Source: Bryobacterales bacterium
GTDB lineage: Bacteria; Acidobacteriota; Terriglobia; Bryobacterales; Bryobacteraceae
Assembly: GCA_003132865.1 (NCBI GenBank)
Contig: PKYZ01000345.1
Location: 497 to 7,733 of the forward strand
Length of the DNA: 7,237 nt
Reading direction: 5' to 3'
A program made the position numbers and the translations under genes. Positions 1 through 7,030 of this stretch are shown piece by piece. Position 1 is the first letter of the stretch. Each line of letters starts with the position of its first letter. Below the pieces are notes generated by a model. It searched no databases, was not told the DNA's origin, and saw nothing but the letters and a program-made list of their open reading frames with translations.

Positions 1-156
1 TGAAGCTCGGCCCTTGCGTTTTTAGGTTTAAGGATTCCCGTGCATGCCGTTCAGGTAGAACGTCTGTCAGAATCGGCATATATTGCTCAAAGGGCACCCC
101 GCGGGCAGGATTGCCACGCAAGAGTGCGTGCGCCACGCCGTGCTACCCTATGAAAC

Positions 157-1473
157 TTGCCGGCTCCCCAACTGCGCCGCCAGCTCGGGTTCTTCGACGC
201 CACCATGATCGTGATGGGCGGCATTGTCGGCTCGGGGATTTTTATCAATCCGTATGTGGTCGCGCAACAGGTGCATACACCGCTGCTGATTTTGGGCGTC
301 TGGCTGATCGGCGGCGCGCTGGCGATGGCCGGCGCTTTCATCTGGGCGGAACTGGCCACGCGCCTGCCGGATTCCGGCGGCCAGTATCTTTACCTGCGTG
401 AAGCCTACCACCCGGCCGTGGCCTTCATTTATGGATGGGTGCTACTGCTGGTGACGCAGACCGGCGGGATGGCGGCGGTGGCGGTGACTTTCGCTAGATA
501 CTATCGCGAGATTACCGGACTTAAGAGCGGCGATGGGCCTATCGCCGCTGCGGCATTGCTGGGTCTGACCGCCATCAATTGCCTGGGTGTGCGCGCGGGC
601 AGCAACGTGCAGAGCGTCATGATGCTACTGAAGTCCGGCGCTATCGCGGCGCTGGTAGTGGTGGGAATCGCGATGGGCGGCGGCGCGGTGCATCCTTTGC
701 CGCTGTTGGACCGGCCGGTTTCCTTCGGACTGCTGCGGGCGATCGGCGCCGCCATGATCCCGGTGGCTTTTGCTTATGGCGGGTGGCAGACCTCCACATT
801 CGTGGCGGGAGAGATGCGCGACCCGCGGCGCGATCTGTCGCGCGGCCTGGTGACGGGCGTGATCGGGGTGATCGTGCTGTACCTGTCGGTAAACTACGTG
901 TGCCTGCGCGTGCTGTCGCCGGCGGGGCTGGCGGCTTCGCACACGCCGGCATCGTCGGTGATGCGGGTGGCGCTGGGCGAGCGCGGCGCCGAATGGCTCG
1001 CGGTGGGCATCGCCGTGTCGACGCTGGGCTTTTTGAGCCAGGGCATTCTGACAGCGCCGCGCGTGTATTACGCGATGGCGCGCGACGGGTTGTTCTTCGA
1101 GCGCGTGGGCTGGCTTTCGCCGCGCACGGGAGCGCCGGTGGTGGCCATCGTGCTCCAGGGAGTCTTCGCAACCGTCATCGCCCTTTCGGGGCGCTATGAG
1201 CAGATCCTGAACTATGTGGTGTCGGTGGATTTTATCTCGTTCGCGCTCACGGCCGGCGCCCTGTTCGTGTTCCGGCGCAGAGATGCGGCAGGCCCGCGCG
1301 AAGGCATCCATCGCGCGCCGGGACATCCTTACACCACGGCGGCGTTCATACTAACTTGTGCCGGCATCGTGGCCAGCACCATCGCTGCGTATCCGGGCAA
1401 TAGCGCGGTGGGGTTGCTGATTCTGCTGGCGGGCATTCCCGTGTATTGGTATTGGAGCCGGCGTGTTCCGTAA
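157..1473 (+). CDS. APC-superfamily amino acid permease
   Basis: Inner-membrane secondary transporter of 438 residues, the usual length for APC amino acid permeases, with about 12 hydrophobic segments (roughly 15-38, 43-66, 85-110, 127-147, 150-174, 195-219, 232-254, 277-301, 328-345, 349-370, 390-410, 414-433). The segment-1 motif GSGIF is at residues 25-29. The segment-6 stretch FAYGGWQ (205-211) is followed by GE (218-219) and a basic DPRRDLSRG turn. Both are hallmarks of the family and lie at the substrate-binding unwound helices. It probably imports or exchanges an amino acid or amine; substrate is unknown. The start is TTG: an in-frame TGA at 151-153 leaves no upstream codon, and the next candidates fall inside segment 1. 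No Shine-Dalgarno is visible. An ATG at 150-152 is in another frame, so a small indel near the start is possible. The C-terminus (PVYWYWSRRVP) is partly duplicated at 2345-2372, upstream of the aminotransferase. Confidence 0.9.
   Translation: MPAPQLRRQLGFFDATMIVMGGIVGSGIFINPYVVAQQVHTPLLILGVWLIGGALAMAGAFIWAELATRLPDSGGQYLYLREAYHPAVAFIYGWVLLLVTQTGGMAAVAVTFARYYREITGLKSGDGPIAAAALLGLTAINCLGVRAGSNVQSVMMLLKSGAIAALVVVGIAMGGGAVHPLPLLDRPVSFGLLRAIGAAMIPVAFAYGGWQTSTFVAGEMRDPRRDLSRGLVTGVIGVIVLYLSVNYVCLRVLSPAGLAASHTPASSVMRVALGERGAEWLAVGIAVSTLGFLSQGILTAPRVYYAMARDGLFFERVGWLSPRTGAPVVAIVLQGVFATVIALSGRYEQILNYVVSVDFISFALTAGALFVFRRRDAAGPREGIHRAPGHPYTTAAFILTCAGIVASTIAAYPGNSAVGLLILLAGIPVYWYWSRRVP
1436..1463 (+). repeat. 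28-base direct repeat, copy 1 (permease 3' end)
   Basis: This is the last coding part of the permease (PVYWYWSRR). It matches 2345-2372 at 26 of 28 positions by eye. The differences are g/a at the eighth base and t/a at the seventeenth. The copies are in direct orientation, 909 bases apart. Confidence 0.85.
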
Positions 1474-1549
1474 CCTAACGCTCTAACGGTATCCCTGTGT
1501 AGGATTACGGGGCGTCCGGCGAGTGGGATCGTGATAGACTGGTGCAGAA

Positions 1550-2059
1550 ATGGACAACGAGATAGTCCTAGTTTTTCTGATAGTTGGGGCAATCGTCGTA
1601 GCCGCTAGCTTTGTCAGCATTTCCTTACGTGACAAGAGGAACAAAAAGGAACTCGAGATAACGCGAGTACGATGGCAGTTGGCGGACGAGTGGAAGGCAC
1701 GGAGCGAACGGAATCGGGCAGCCAAAGAGCTTGCACTGGCAACAGAAGTGTTAAGAAAGCTCGCAGTTGGGGTCGCTCCAGTCGAGTGCCAATTTCCTAT
1801 GAACCAGGATTGGCTGAATTCTGTTGGCGAGCCAGCAGGGTCACACCGGGAGGAGATTTCATTCGACGAGGCGGTGAATCGCGCGCTGAACGCGGCTCAC
1901 CGGTTGCGTTACGAGGCTACCGCTAACTTTATTTCTTGGCGACAGATGGGGAAGGAAGCTCAGCCTCACGATTGGGGGAAAATGTTTAGCGATACTATTC
2001 AGTTGTACAAGGACTATCATATTTATCGCATCGCTGAATCAAGATACATGCTTTGCTGA
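1550..2059 (+). CDS. Hypothetical single-pass membrane protein
   Basis: A 169-residue protein I do not recognise. Residues 5-26 form one strongly hydrophobic segment. A basic stretch (RDKRNKK, 27-33) follows, so by the positive-inside rule the N-terminus is outside and the rest is cytoplasmic. Residues about 30-75 are charged and probably helical, possibly coiled coil (ELEITRVRWQLADEWKA). The remainder is soluble-looking with several aromatic residues and ends RYMLC. There is no signal-peptidase site. The ATG at 1550 is chosen because it places the membrane segment at the N-terminus. A TAGACT hexamer at 1535-1540 could be a -10 element, which would give a very short leader, but no convincing -35 is seen. 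It is the only gene in the lower-GC insert and reads the same way as its neighbours, with codon use less GC-rich than theirs. It could be an accessory cargo gene. No function is assigned. Confidence 0.6.
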   Translation: MDNEIVLVFLIVGAIVVAASFVSISLRDKRNKKELEITRVRWQLADEWKARSERNRAAKELALATEVLRKLAVGVAPVECQFPMNQDWLNSVGEPAGSHREEISFDEAVNRALNAAHRLRYEATANFISWRQMGKEAQPHDWGKMFSDTIQLYKDYHIYRIAESRYMLC

Positions 2060-2069
2060 GAGCTTGGGC

Positions 2070-2084
2070 ATTTCGTAACGAAAT
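2070..2084. repeat. 15-base palindrome after the hypothetical gene
   Basis: ATTTCGT and ACGAAAT form perfect 7-base arms around a single A, starting 11 bases after the stop codon at 2057-2059. As RNA it could form a short AU-rich hairpin, but it lacks a downstream U-run, so it is a weak terminator candidate. It could equally be a protein-binding dyad or chance. Confidence 0.4.
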
Positions 2085-2344
2085 ATGGATAACGGTTCCT
2101 TCTTCCATCCGTAGAAGACGCCACGCTGAAATTCGTGTGCCGTGCCTGAGTTCGGGTGGGAACAGCTAAGGTCGAGACGGGTTTCACCGGGCTATACGCA
2201 ATCGACCAACAGGAATTCACCCTGGCCTCAATTTGCCAGCCAGATGCTGGTCCGCATCATCCTGCCGGACACAAAGGACGGCTCCAGGCCTATTCAGCTC
2301 GGCATAACCACCAGATCGAGATAGCGACGCCTTGTCCGGCGAAG

Positions 2345-2372
2345 TTCCCGTATATTGGTAATGGAGCCGGCG
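2345..2372 (+). repeat. 28-base direct repeat, copy 2
   Basis: Second copy of the permease 3'-end repeat (26/28 identical to 1436-1463). One difference is silent in the permease frame (GTG to GTA, Val). The other turns TAT (Tyr) into TAA, as expected for a copy released from selection. Confidence 0.85.
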
Positions 2373-2394
2373 CAAACCCGAAGCACAGCCATGA
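2345..2394 (+). pseudogene. Orphaned 3' end of the permease gene
   Basis: In the permease frame this reads [18 protein letters not shown] followed by TGA at 2392-2394. It lines up with residues 428-436 of the intact permease and then continues with a six-residue tail the intact gene lacks. The final TGA overlaps the aminotransferase start in an ATGA, the classic layout of a coupled gene pair. I infer that this is the original permease C-terminus, separated from its gene by the insert at 1464-2344 and later broken by a nonsense change at 2359-2361. A partial duplication of a second permease copy would look similar. Confidence 0.6.
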
Positions 2395-3482
2395 GGCAAA
2401 GACATTCCGACTACATGCATTGGGCCAAGACGCAAAGCCGGGCGCGCTTCAACCTGGCCACCAGCGGCGTGGGATCGTTTCCGCTGGCGGAGTTGCCGCG
2501 CCAGCCCGCGCTGGAGATCAATGGCGACAGCAATTATGGCTACGCTCCTTTGCAGCAAGCCATCGCCCGCAAATGCGGCGTCGATCCGGACTGCGTGGTC
2601 GCCGCGGCGGGCACGTCGATGGCGAATCATCTGGCGATGGCGGCGCTCATCGATCCGGGCGACGAGGTGTTGATCGAGCATCCGGCTTACGAGTTGCTCA
2701 TTTCGGCGGCGCTGTTTCTGGGGGCTGTGGTGAAGCGGTTCGCGCGCGCCGAGGGGAACGGCTACGCGCTCGACCCGGGGGCGATTCGCGGCGTGCTGAC
2801 GAGTAAGACGAAGCTGATCGTGGTGACGAATCTGCATAATCCTTCGAGCGTGCTTACGCCGGATGCGGTGTTGCGCGAGATCGGCGACCTGGCGCGCAGC
2901 GTGGGCGCGCACGTGCTGGTCGATGAGGTTTATCTGGACGCGGTTTACGAGAACACGCCGCGCACATCGTATCATCTTGGTCCGGAGTTCATCGTGACCA
3001 ACAGCCTGACGAAAGTATACGGCTTGAGCGGGCTGCGCTGCGGATGGATTCTGGCGCAGCCCGATCTGGCGCGGGCTATGTGGCGGCTGAACGATCTGTT
3101 TGGATCGATTCCCGCGCATCCGGCGGAGTTGCTCAGCGTGGCGGCGCTCGAACAGTTGGATGTCGTCCGAAGCCGCGCTCGCGGGGTGGTGGAAGCGGAT
3201 CGGGCGCTGCTCGGCGAGTTTCTCGCGCAGCACAGGGCGGTATCCGCGCCGCGCACCGAGTGGGGCACAACTGCGTTCCTGCGATTGCACGGCGCGGACG
3301 TGGAGACGCTTCTTGTCAGTTTGCGGACGGATTATGAGACCAGCGCGGTGCCGGGCCGCTTCTTCGAGATGCCCGATCACTTCCGCATTGGGATGGGTGT
3401 CGACACCGGGATGTTCGGCGAAGGCTTGCGGCGGGTAGGTCTGGCGCTGGCCGGCCAACCGCTGCGCAGATTCCGCGTCTAA
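2391..3482 (+). CDS. PLP-dependent aminotransferase, fold type I (class I/II)
   Basis: Cytoplasmic pyridoxal-phosphate enzyme of 363 residues, similar in length to or slightly shorter than typical class I/II aminotransferases. Visible landmarks in order: the NYGYAPL segment before helix 2, Asn150 in NLHNPSS (PLP-ring Asn, where many relatives have NPHNPTG), Asp178 in VDEVY (pairs with the pyridine nitrogen), Lys208 in [15 protein letters not shown] (Schiff-base lysine) and Arg332 in FRIGMG (carboxylate-binding position). All catalytic residues are present, so it should be active; substrate unknown. I choose ATG 2391 because it overlaps the TGA of the old permease tail (ATGA) and gives a natural N-terminus. 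In-frame TTG 2355 and ATG 2361 lie inside the 28-base repeat and would add residues encoded by permease remnant. No clear Shine-Dalgarno is seen, so expression may once have depended on coupling to the permease. The ADOP gene starts five bases after its stop. Confidence 0.9.
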   Translation: MRQRHSDYMHWAKTQSRARFNLATSGVGSFPLAELPRQPALEINGDSNYGYAPLQQAIARKCGVDPDCVVAAAGTSMANHLAMAALIDPGDEVLIEHPAYELLISAALFLGAVVKRFARAEGNGYALDPGAIRGVLTSKTKLIVVTNLHNPSSVLTPDAVLREIGDLARSVGAHVLVDEVYLDAVYENTPRTSYHLGPEFIVTNSLTKVYGLSGLRCGWILAQPDLARAMWRLNDLFGSIPAHPAELLSVAALEQLDVVRSRARGVVEADRALLGEFLAQHRAVSAPRTEWGTTAFLRLHGADVETLLVSLRTDYETSAVPGRFFEMPDHFRIGMGVDTGMFGEGLRRVGLALAGQPLRRFRV

Positions 3483-3487
3483 GTAGT

Positions 3488-5881
3488 ATGATGCGTGTCT
3501 TAGTCAAGAGTCCGGGGTTTGCGCTTGCGACTATTCTGGTGCTGGCGCTGGGTATCGGCGCGAATACGGCCATATTCAGCGTGGTCTACTCGGTCCTGCT
3601 GAAGCCGCTGCCGTATCGCGACCCTAGCCGCCTGGTGGTGGCCCTGCATGAGGGCCGATACCCGGTCTCGCCCGCGGATTTCCTCGACTACCAGGCGCAG
3701 GTGCACGCCTTCGAGCAGTTGGCCGCGGCGCAAGCCTGGAGCGGGTCGTTGGCCGGTGCGGACAAGGCCGAAGAAATCCCCGGTCTGCAGGTGACGGCGA
3801 ACCTGTTTACGACGCTCGGGGTGGCGCCGCTCCTGGGACGCACCTTCGTCAGTGGAGAGGATCAGCCGGGCGCGCCGCGTGTGCTGGTGATCGGCTACGG
3901 ACTGTGGCAGCGCCAGTTCGGCGGCAGCCCGGCCGTGGTGGGGCAAACGATTCGGCTGACCGATCGGGATTACACGATCGTCGGGGTGATGCCGCCGCAG
4001 TTCCAGTTTGCTCCCTTCTGGCAAACGCAAGCCGAGATGTGGACTCCACTGGTGCTCGGAGATCGGGTGACGGACCGTGGCGGCAGTTCATTGCGCCTGT
4101 TTGCGCGGCTGCTCCCAAGTGTTTCCGTGGCGCAAGCGCAGGCGCAGATGGATACGGTCGCGCGCCGGCTCGCGGCAGCCTATCCGAAAACGAACACGAA
4201 CCTCGGCATCGACGTGGTTCCTCTGCATGAAAAGGTGGCCGGAGCGGTTCGGCCCACGCTGTTGCTGCTGCTCGCGACAGTCGTGTTCGTGCTGGCGATC
4301 GCGTGCGCGGACATCACCAATCTGTTTCTGCCACGAGCTGTGACACGGCAGAAAGAGATCGCGGTGCGCCTGGCGATTGGGGCCAGCCGCATGCGGATCG
4401 TCCGGCAACTGGCTGGCGAGAGCGTGGGACTGGCTTTGCTGGGCGGCGCGGGCGGTCTGCTGCTGGCGCGGCTGAGCCTCGGGCTGCTCAGTCGGATGCT
4501 GCCGGCAGCAAGTCTGCCGCGGCAACAGGAGGTCAGTATCGACGCGACGGTCTTCGGGTTTACGTTGCTCGCGTCTCTGGTTGTGGGGTTGATCTCCGGA
4601 CTCGTGCCGGCGCTGCAGGCATCGCGGCTGGACTTGAACGAAAGCCTCAAAGACGGCGGCCGCCATGCGACTGGGGGTGGCAGTGGCCGGCGGACCCGCA
4701 CCGCGCTGGTCATCGCGCAGGTGTCGCTGGCTTTGGTGCTGCTGGTGTGCGCGGGGCTGATGATCAGAAGCTTGCGCAACTTAAACCTGGTGGATGCCGG
4801 TTTCAATCCGCGCAAGCTGCTGACGTTCGAGATGCACGCGCCGGCGGCGGCGTACGATACGGCGCAGAAGCGCGCCGCGCTCTTCCAACAGGTCGAGGAC
4901 AAGCTGGCCGCTCTTCCGGGTGTGCAATCGGCGAGCGCCATCAACCATCTGCCGATCGGCGGAGACGTCTGGACCCTCGGTTACGATGTGGTTGGCCGGC
5001 CCGCTCCGCCGCCGGGCCACGAGTTTGGCGCGGTCTATCGCGTCATCCGTACCGGATACTTCGAGACCATGCAAATCCCGCTGCTCCGCGGACGAGACTT
5101 TACGGCGCGTGACGACGATCACTCACCTGCCGTGGTCATCGTCAACGAAGCCATGGCGCGCCGACAGTGGCCGGGAGAGAATTCCGTTGGCAGGCAGATC
5201 CTGTTCCACGGGCCCGATCGGGAACCGGTCCGGATGACTATCGTGGGAGTGGTGAAGAACGTTCGCCAGTCGGACTGGACGGGCGAGCCGGATCACGAGG
5301 TGTATCTTCCTTACTTACAGCGCCCGAATGCGTTCGGACTTACGACACTTACATTTGTGGTGCGCACCATGGTGGACCCGGAGGCGCTCGCCAAATCCTG
5401 TGAAACGGCGGTGCGCGCCGTCGACCGGAGCATTCCGCTGTCGCAGGTGGAGAGCATGCAGCGCGTGATCGCGGATAAGTTGTGGCGTTCGCGTGTGTCA
5501 GCGATGTTACTCGGAATTTTTGCGGCGATCGCGTTGGCGCTGGCGGCGGTTGGCATTTACGGCGTGATCTCCTACGGCGTCCGCGAAAGGACGCGCGAAA
5601 TCGGTATTCGGGTGGCGCTGGGCGGCACGCAGTTGGACATTTTGCGCCTGGTCACGATCGCGAGCCTGAAGCCGGTGATGGCCGGCTTGGCTTTGGGGAC
5701 ATGCGTGGCGATAGCGGCTTCGCGGTTGGTCACGGCACTGCTCTATCAAGTTACGGCGACCGACGTTCCGACTTACCTATGTGTGATCCTCGCCCTGATC
5801 TTTACCGGCATCGTAGCTACTTGCGTGCCGGCCTGGCGGGCCATCGAAGCCGATCCGCTGATCGCACTGCGGCACGAATGA
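3488..5881 (+). CDS. ADOP-family MacB-like permease
   Basis: Inner-membrane protein of 797 residues with the duplicated MacB/FtsX layout of acidobacterial duplicated orphan permeases. Membrane segment 1 (about 11-38, with [13 protein letters not shown]) is followed by a periplasmic MacB-type domain (about 43-253, GR at 117-118, then YTIVGV). FtsX block one has three segments (about 257-281, 308-334, 352-378) with the [14 protein letters not shown] loop. Segment 5 (about 406-428) leads to a second periplasmic domain (about 432-660, GR at 535-536, then MTIVGVV). FtsX block two has three segments (about 672-696, 722-745, 757-781) with [11 protein letters not shown], ending DPLIALRHE. No ATPase gene is nearby, as expected for this family; the transported substrate or partner is unknown. 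The protein starts just before segment 1, without the LLQDLRYALR-like helix or the longer helical N-terminus usual in the family. No Shine-Dalgarno is visible and it begins five bases after the aminotransferase stop, so it may rely on reinitiation. ATG 3491 is an equally possible start. Confidence 0.92.
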   Translation: MMRVLVKSPGFALATILVLALGIGANTAIFSVVYSVLLKPLPYRDPSRLVVALHEGRYPVSPADFLDYQAQVHAFEQLAAAQAWSGSLAGADKAEEIPGLQVTANLFTTLGVAPLLGRTFVSGEDQPGAPRVLVIGYGLWQRQFGGSPAVVGQTIRLTDRDYTIVGVMPPQFQFAPFWQTQAEMWTPLVLGDRVTDRGGSSLRLFARLLPSVSVAQAQAQMDTVARRLAAAYPKTNTNLGIDVVPLHEKVAGAVRPTLLLLLATVVFVLAIACADITNLFLPRAVTRQKEIAVRLAIGASRMRIVRQLAGESVGLALLGGAGGLLLARLSLGLLSRMLPAASLPRQQEVSIDATVFGFTLLASLVVGLISGLVPALQASRLDLNESLKDGGRHATGGGSGRRTRTALVIAQVSLALVLLVCAGLMIRSLRNLNLVDAGFNPRKLLTFEMHAPAAAYDTAQKRAALFQQVEDKLAALPGVQSASAINHLPIGGDVWTLGYDVVGRPAPPPGHEFGAVYRVIRTGYFETMQIPLLRGRDFTARDDDHSPAVVIVNEAMARRQWPGENSVGRQILFHGPDREPVRMTIVGVVKNVRQSDWTGEPDHEVYLPYLQRPNAFGLTTLTFVVRTMVDPEALAKSCETAVRAVDRSIPLSQVESMQRVIADKLWRSRVSAMLLGIFAAIALALAAVGIYGVISYGVRERTREIGIRVALGGTQLDILRLVTIASLKPVMAGLALGTCVAIAASRLVTALLYQVTATDVPTYLCVILALIFTGIVATCVPAWRAIEADPLIALRHE

Positions 5882-5882
5882 G

Positions 5883-6761
5883 TCACTTCGCGGGCCAAAA
5901 CGGCTCGGCCGTGGCGATGAATTCCACCGGCACTTCGGTGACGAAGCTCTTCAGCCAACGGGCGCAATCCTCCATACCGGCTTGCTCGGAGGGAATGTGG
6001 CCGAGAATAACCAGCGCCTTGTGCTTGCCTTCGGCGGCGGCATCCGCGCCGTATTCGATGGTCTCCCATTCCAGGCCTTCGCCCATCACCAGAACCTCGA
6101 CGTCGTCGCGCTGTAGCATGTGACGTTCGCCCGGAAATCCCGGATAGCCTGGGTTGAGCGCGAGCTTGGTCACGCGCATGGCCGGGTCGCCCACCACGCG
6201 CAGTGTGCGGATTCCCAAACGCTGCTTGATGCTGCTGGCCAGGTTGTCGAGTGTGGTTTCGGGGATGACGAAGAGGTGGTTGTTACCCGGATTCCGGAAC
6301 TTCTCCCAGCCGAGCGCGCGGATCATGCCGGCCTGAATGCCATCGGGCGTCCGCGCATGCCAGTGGTCGTGAAAGCGCCAGATCACGAGATGATGCTTTT
6401 CGATGAACGCCTGCTTGGTGGCCAGCACCGCGTCGTTCTCGGCGGCGAGAGCGGCGGTCTCGTCCGTGTGACCGTAGAAGGTCGGCTCATGCGTGATGAC
6501 CAAGTTGTCGCCGGCGGCGGCGGCGCGCTGGAGCACATCGTAAGTCGCCATCATGGTGGTCGCGATGCCGGTGACGGGCGTGTCCGGATCGCCGGCCTTG
6601 AAGGTATCGACGGTTTGACTGCGCCATGTCACGCCGACATTCTTCTGAATGCGCTCGATCGCCTGGCGGGCAGTCAGGCGATTGGCTTGGGCGTCTTGGG
6701 CGATGGCGGGAGTGTGGAGCAGCGCTCCAAGCGACAAGGCGACGAATAGAGTTCTGATCAC
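5883..6761 (-). CDS. Exported Nif3-like dinuclear-metal protein
   Basis: A 292-residue protein of the Nif3/YbgI family, whose members form toroidal hexamers with a two-metal site; their physiological role is poorly defined. Residues 1-21 look like a Sec signal peptide (hydrophobic 4-15, cleavage likely after AIA), so this version should act outside the cytoplasm, unlike the usual cytosolic YbgI. Candidate metal ligands are His91 (HEP, 91-93), Asp132 in HDHWH (131-135), and His255 plus Glu259 (GHIPSE). The last pair keeps the H-x3-E spacing of the family. The canonical HHP is HEP here, so one ligand appears changed from His to Glu. The start is GTG at 6761-6759, overlapping the zinc-finger stop as GTGA and giving an intact signal peptide; the ribosome site is weak, consistent with coupling. 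It ends one base from the ADOP stop on the opposite strand. Function is inferred from family only. Confidence 0.88.
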   Translation of the reverse strand: MIRTLFVALSLGALLHTPAIAQDAQANRLTARQAIERIQKNVGVTWRSQTVDTFKAGDPDTPVTGIATTMMATYDVLQRAAAAGDNLVITHEPTFYGHTDETAALAAENDAVLATKQAFIEKHHLVIWRFHDHWHARTPDGIQAGMIRALGWEKFRNPGNNHLFVIPETTLDNLASSIKQRLGIRTLRVVGDPAMRVTKLALNPGYPGFPGERHMLQRDDVEVLVMGEGLEWETIEYGADAAAEGKHKALVILGHIPSEQAGMEDCARWLKSFVTEVPVEFIATAEPFWPAK

Positions 6762-7030
6762 GACCTGATCGTATCAGAATCCAGTTCCACCTCGTCGATG
6801 TAACACCAGCCCCAGTCTTCGCCCGGCTCGAGCGAGCGCACGATGGGGTGGTTGGTCTTATGGAAATGCTTGGTGGCGTGCTTGTTCTTCGACGAATCGC
6901 AACAGCCCACGTGGCCGCAACTGAGACATAGCCGCAGGTGGACCCAACTATCGCCCATCTTGAGGCATTCCTCGCAGCCGTGTGTGTGGGGCGAGACTTT
7001 GCGTATCTGGCCGGTGTGAGTGCATGTCAT
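6758..7030 (-). CDS. Small UBP-type zinc-finger protein
   Basis: A 90-residue protein that is essentially one ZnF-UBP domain. Likely zinc ligands in order are Cys3, His5, Cys19, Cys22, Cys35, Cys38, Cys43, His51, His55 and His61, spaced as in the Cys/His-rich fold. The motifs CLSCGHVGCCDSS and KNKHATKHFHKTNHPIV are diagnostic, and the C-terminus has the family's WGWCYIDE. In eukaryotes this domain binds the free C-terminus of ubiquitin; the bacterial partner is not established, so the role here is open. There is no signal peptide, so it is cytoplasmic. ATG 7030-7028 overlaps the histidine kinase stop (ATGA), and a strong GGAGG lies at 7037-7041 on the minus strand, six bases upstream and inside the kinase coding end. 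Its own stop overlaps the Nif3-like GTG. It is therefore the middle gene of a coupled cassette, perhaps an accessory to the kinase. Confidence 0.92.
   Translation of the reverse strand: MTCTHTGQIRKVSPHTHGCEECLKMGDSWVHLRLCLSCGHVGCCDSSKNKHATKHFHKTNHPIVRSLEPGEDWGWCYIDEVELDSDTIRS

Larger units (their letters stand above)
1464..2344. other. Lower-GC insert between the 28-base repeats
   Basis: This 881-base stretch lies between two direct repeats of the permease 3' end and looks unlike its surroundings. A hand count over 1561-2040 gives about 51% G+C, while rows sampled from the neighbouring permease and aminotransferase gave 55-77%. It carries one plausible gene (1550-2059). No integrase, transposase or clear terminal inverted repeats are visible. 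It supplies the last two permease codons and the stop (VP-TAA). I infer a small inserted segment or the decayed remnant of a larger one. The 28-base flanks are longer than most transposase target duplications and resemble the att pair left by site-specific integration at a gene end. That mechanism is unproven. Confidence 0.5.
2060..2390. other. 331-base stretch without a convincing gene
   Basis: It holds a 15-base palindrome (2070-2084), the remnant of the permease tail (from 2345), and only short overlapping open frames such as 2142-2324, with no recognisable domain or ribosome site. No tRNA, riboswitch or transposase fragment was recognised. It belongs mostly to the right part of the inserted segment. 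Confidence 0.55.

Noticed and set aside
111..149. TTGCCA (111-116) and TACCCT (144-149) as a -35/-10 promoter for the permease
   Set aside because: The spacer is 27 bases, far from the normal 16-18, and no better pair was found in 1-156.
625..1326. 233-codon minus-strand frame within the permease
   Set aside because: Arg/His-rich antisense composition with no membrane or enzyme motifs. The plus-strand frame is a complete APC permease.
1468..1510. Possible terminator after the permease: CCGTAA-CCT paired with AGG-a-TTACGG
   Set aside because: The stem has a bulge, the loop is about 24 bases and no T-run follows; also CCGTAA includes the permease stop. Too weak to call.
2142..2324. 60-codon plus-strand frame in the gene-poor stretch
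   Set aside because: No ribosome site, no domain, ends inside the insert and overlaps other equally poor frames; not supportable as a gene.
1514..2342. Nine-base direct repeat GTCCGGCGA at 1514-1522 and 2334-2342, near both ends of the insert
   Set aside because: It is short and GC-rich, and sits asymmetrically relative to the 28-base repeats (about 50 bases from one, 2 from the other). Likely chance, though worth remembering if insert copies are found.
2217..3458. 413-codon open frame on the minus strand, opposite the aminotransferase
   Set aside because: It is rich in Arg/His/Gln low-complexity sequence typical of antisense frames in GC-rich DNA and has no domain. The plus strand here has all the aminotransferase catalytic motifs.
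6120..6749. 209-codon open frame on the plus strand, opposite the Nif3-like gene
   Set aside because: No recognisable motifs. The minus-strand protein has a signal peptide, family motifs and coupling to its neighbour, so this is an antisense shadow.
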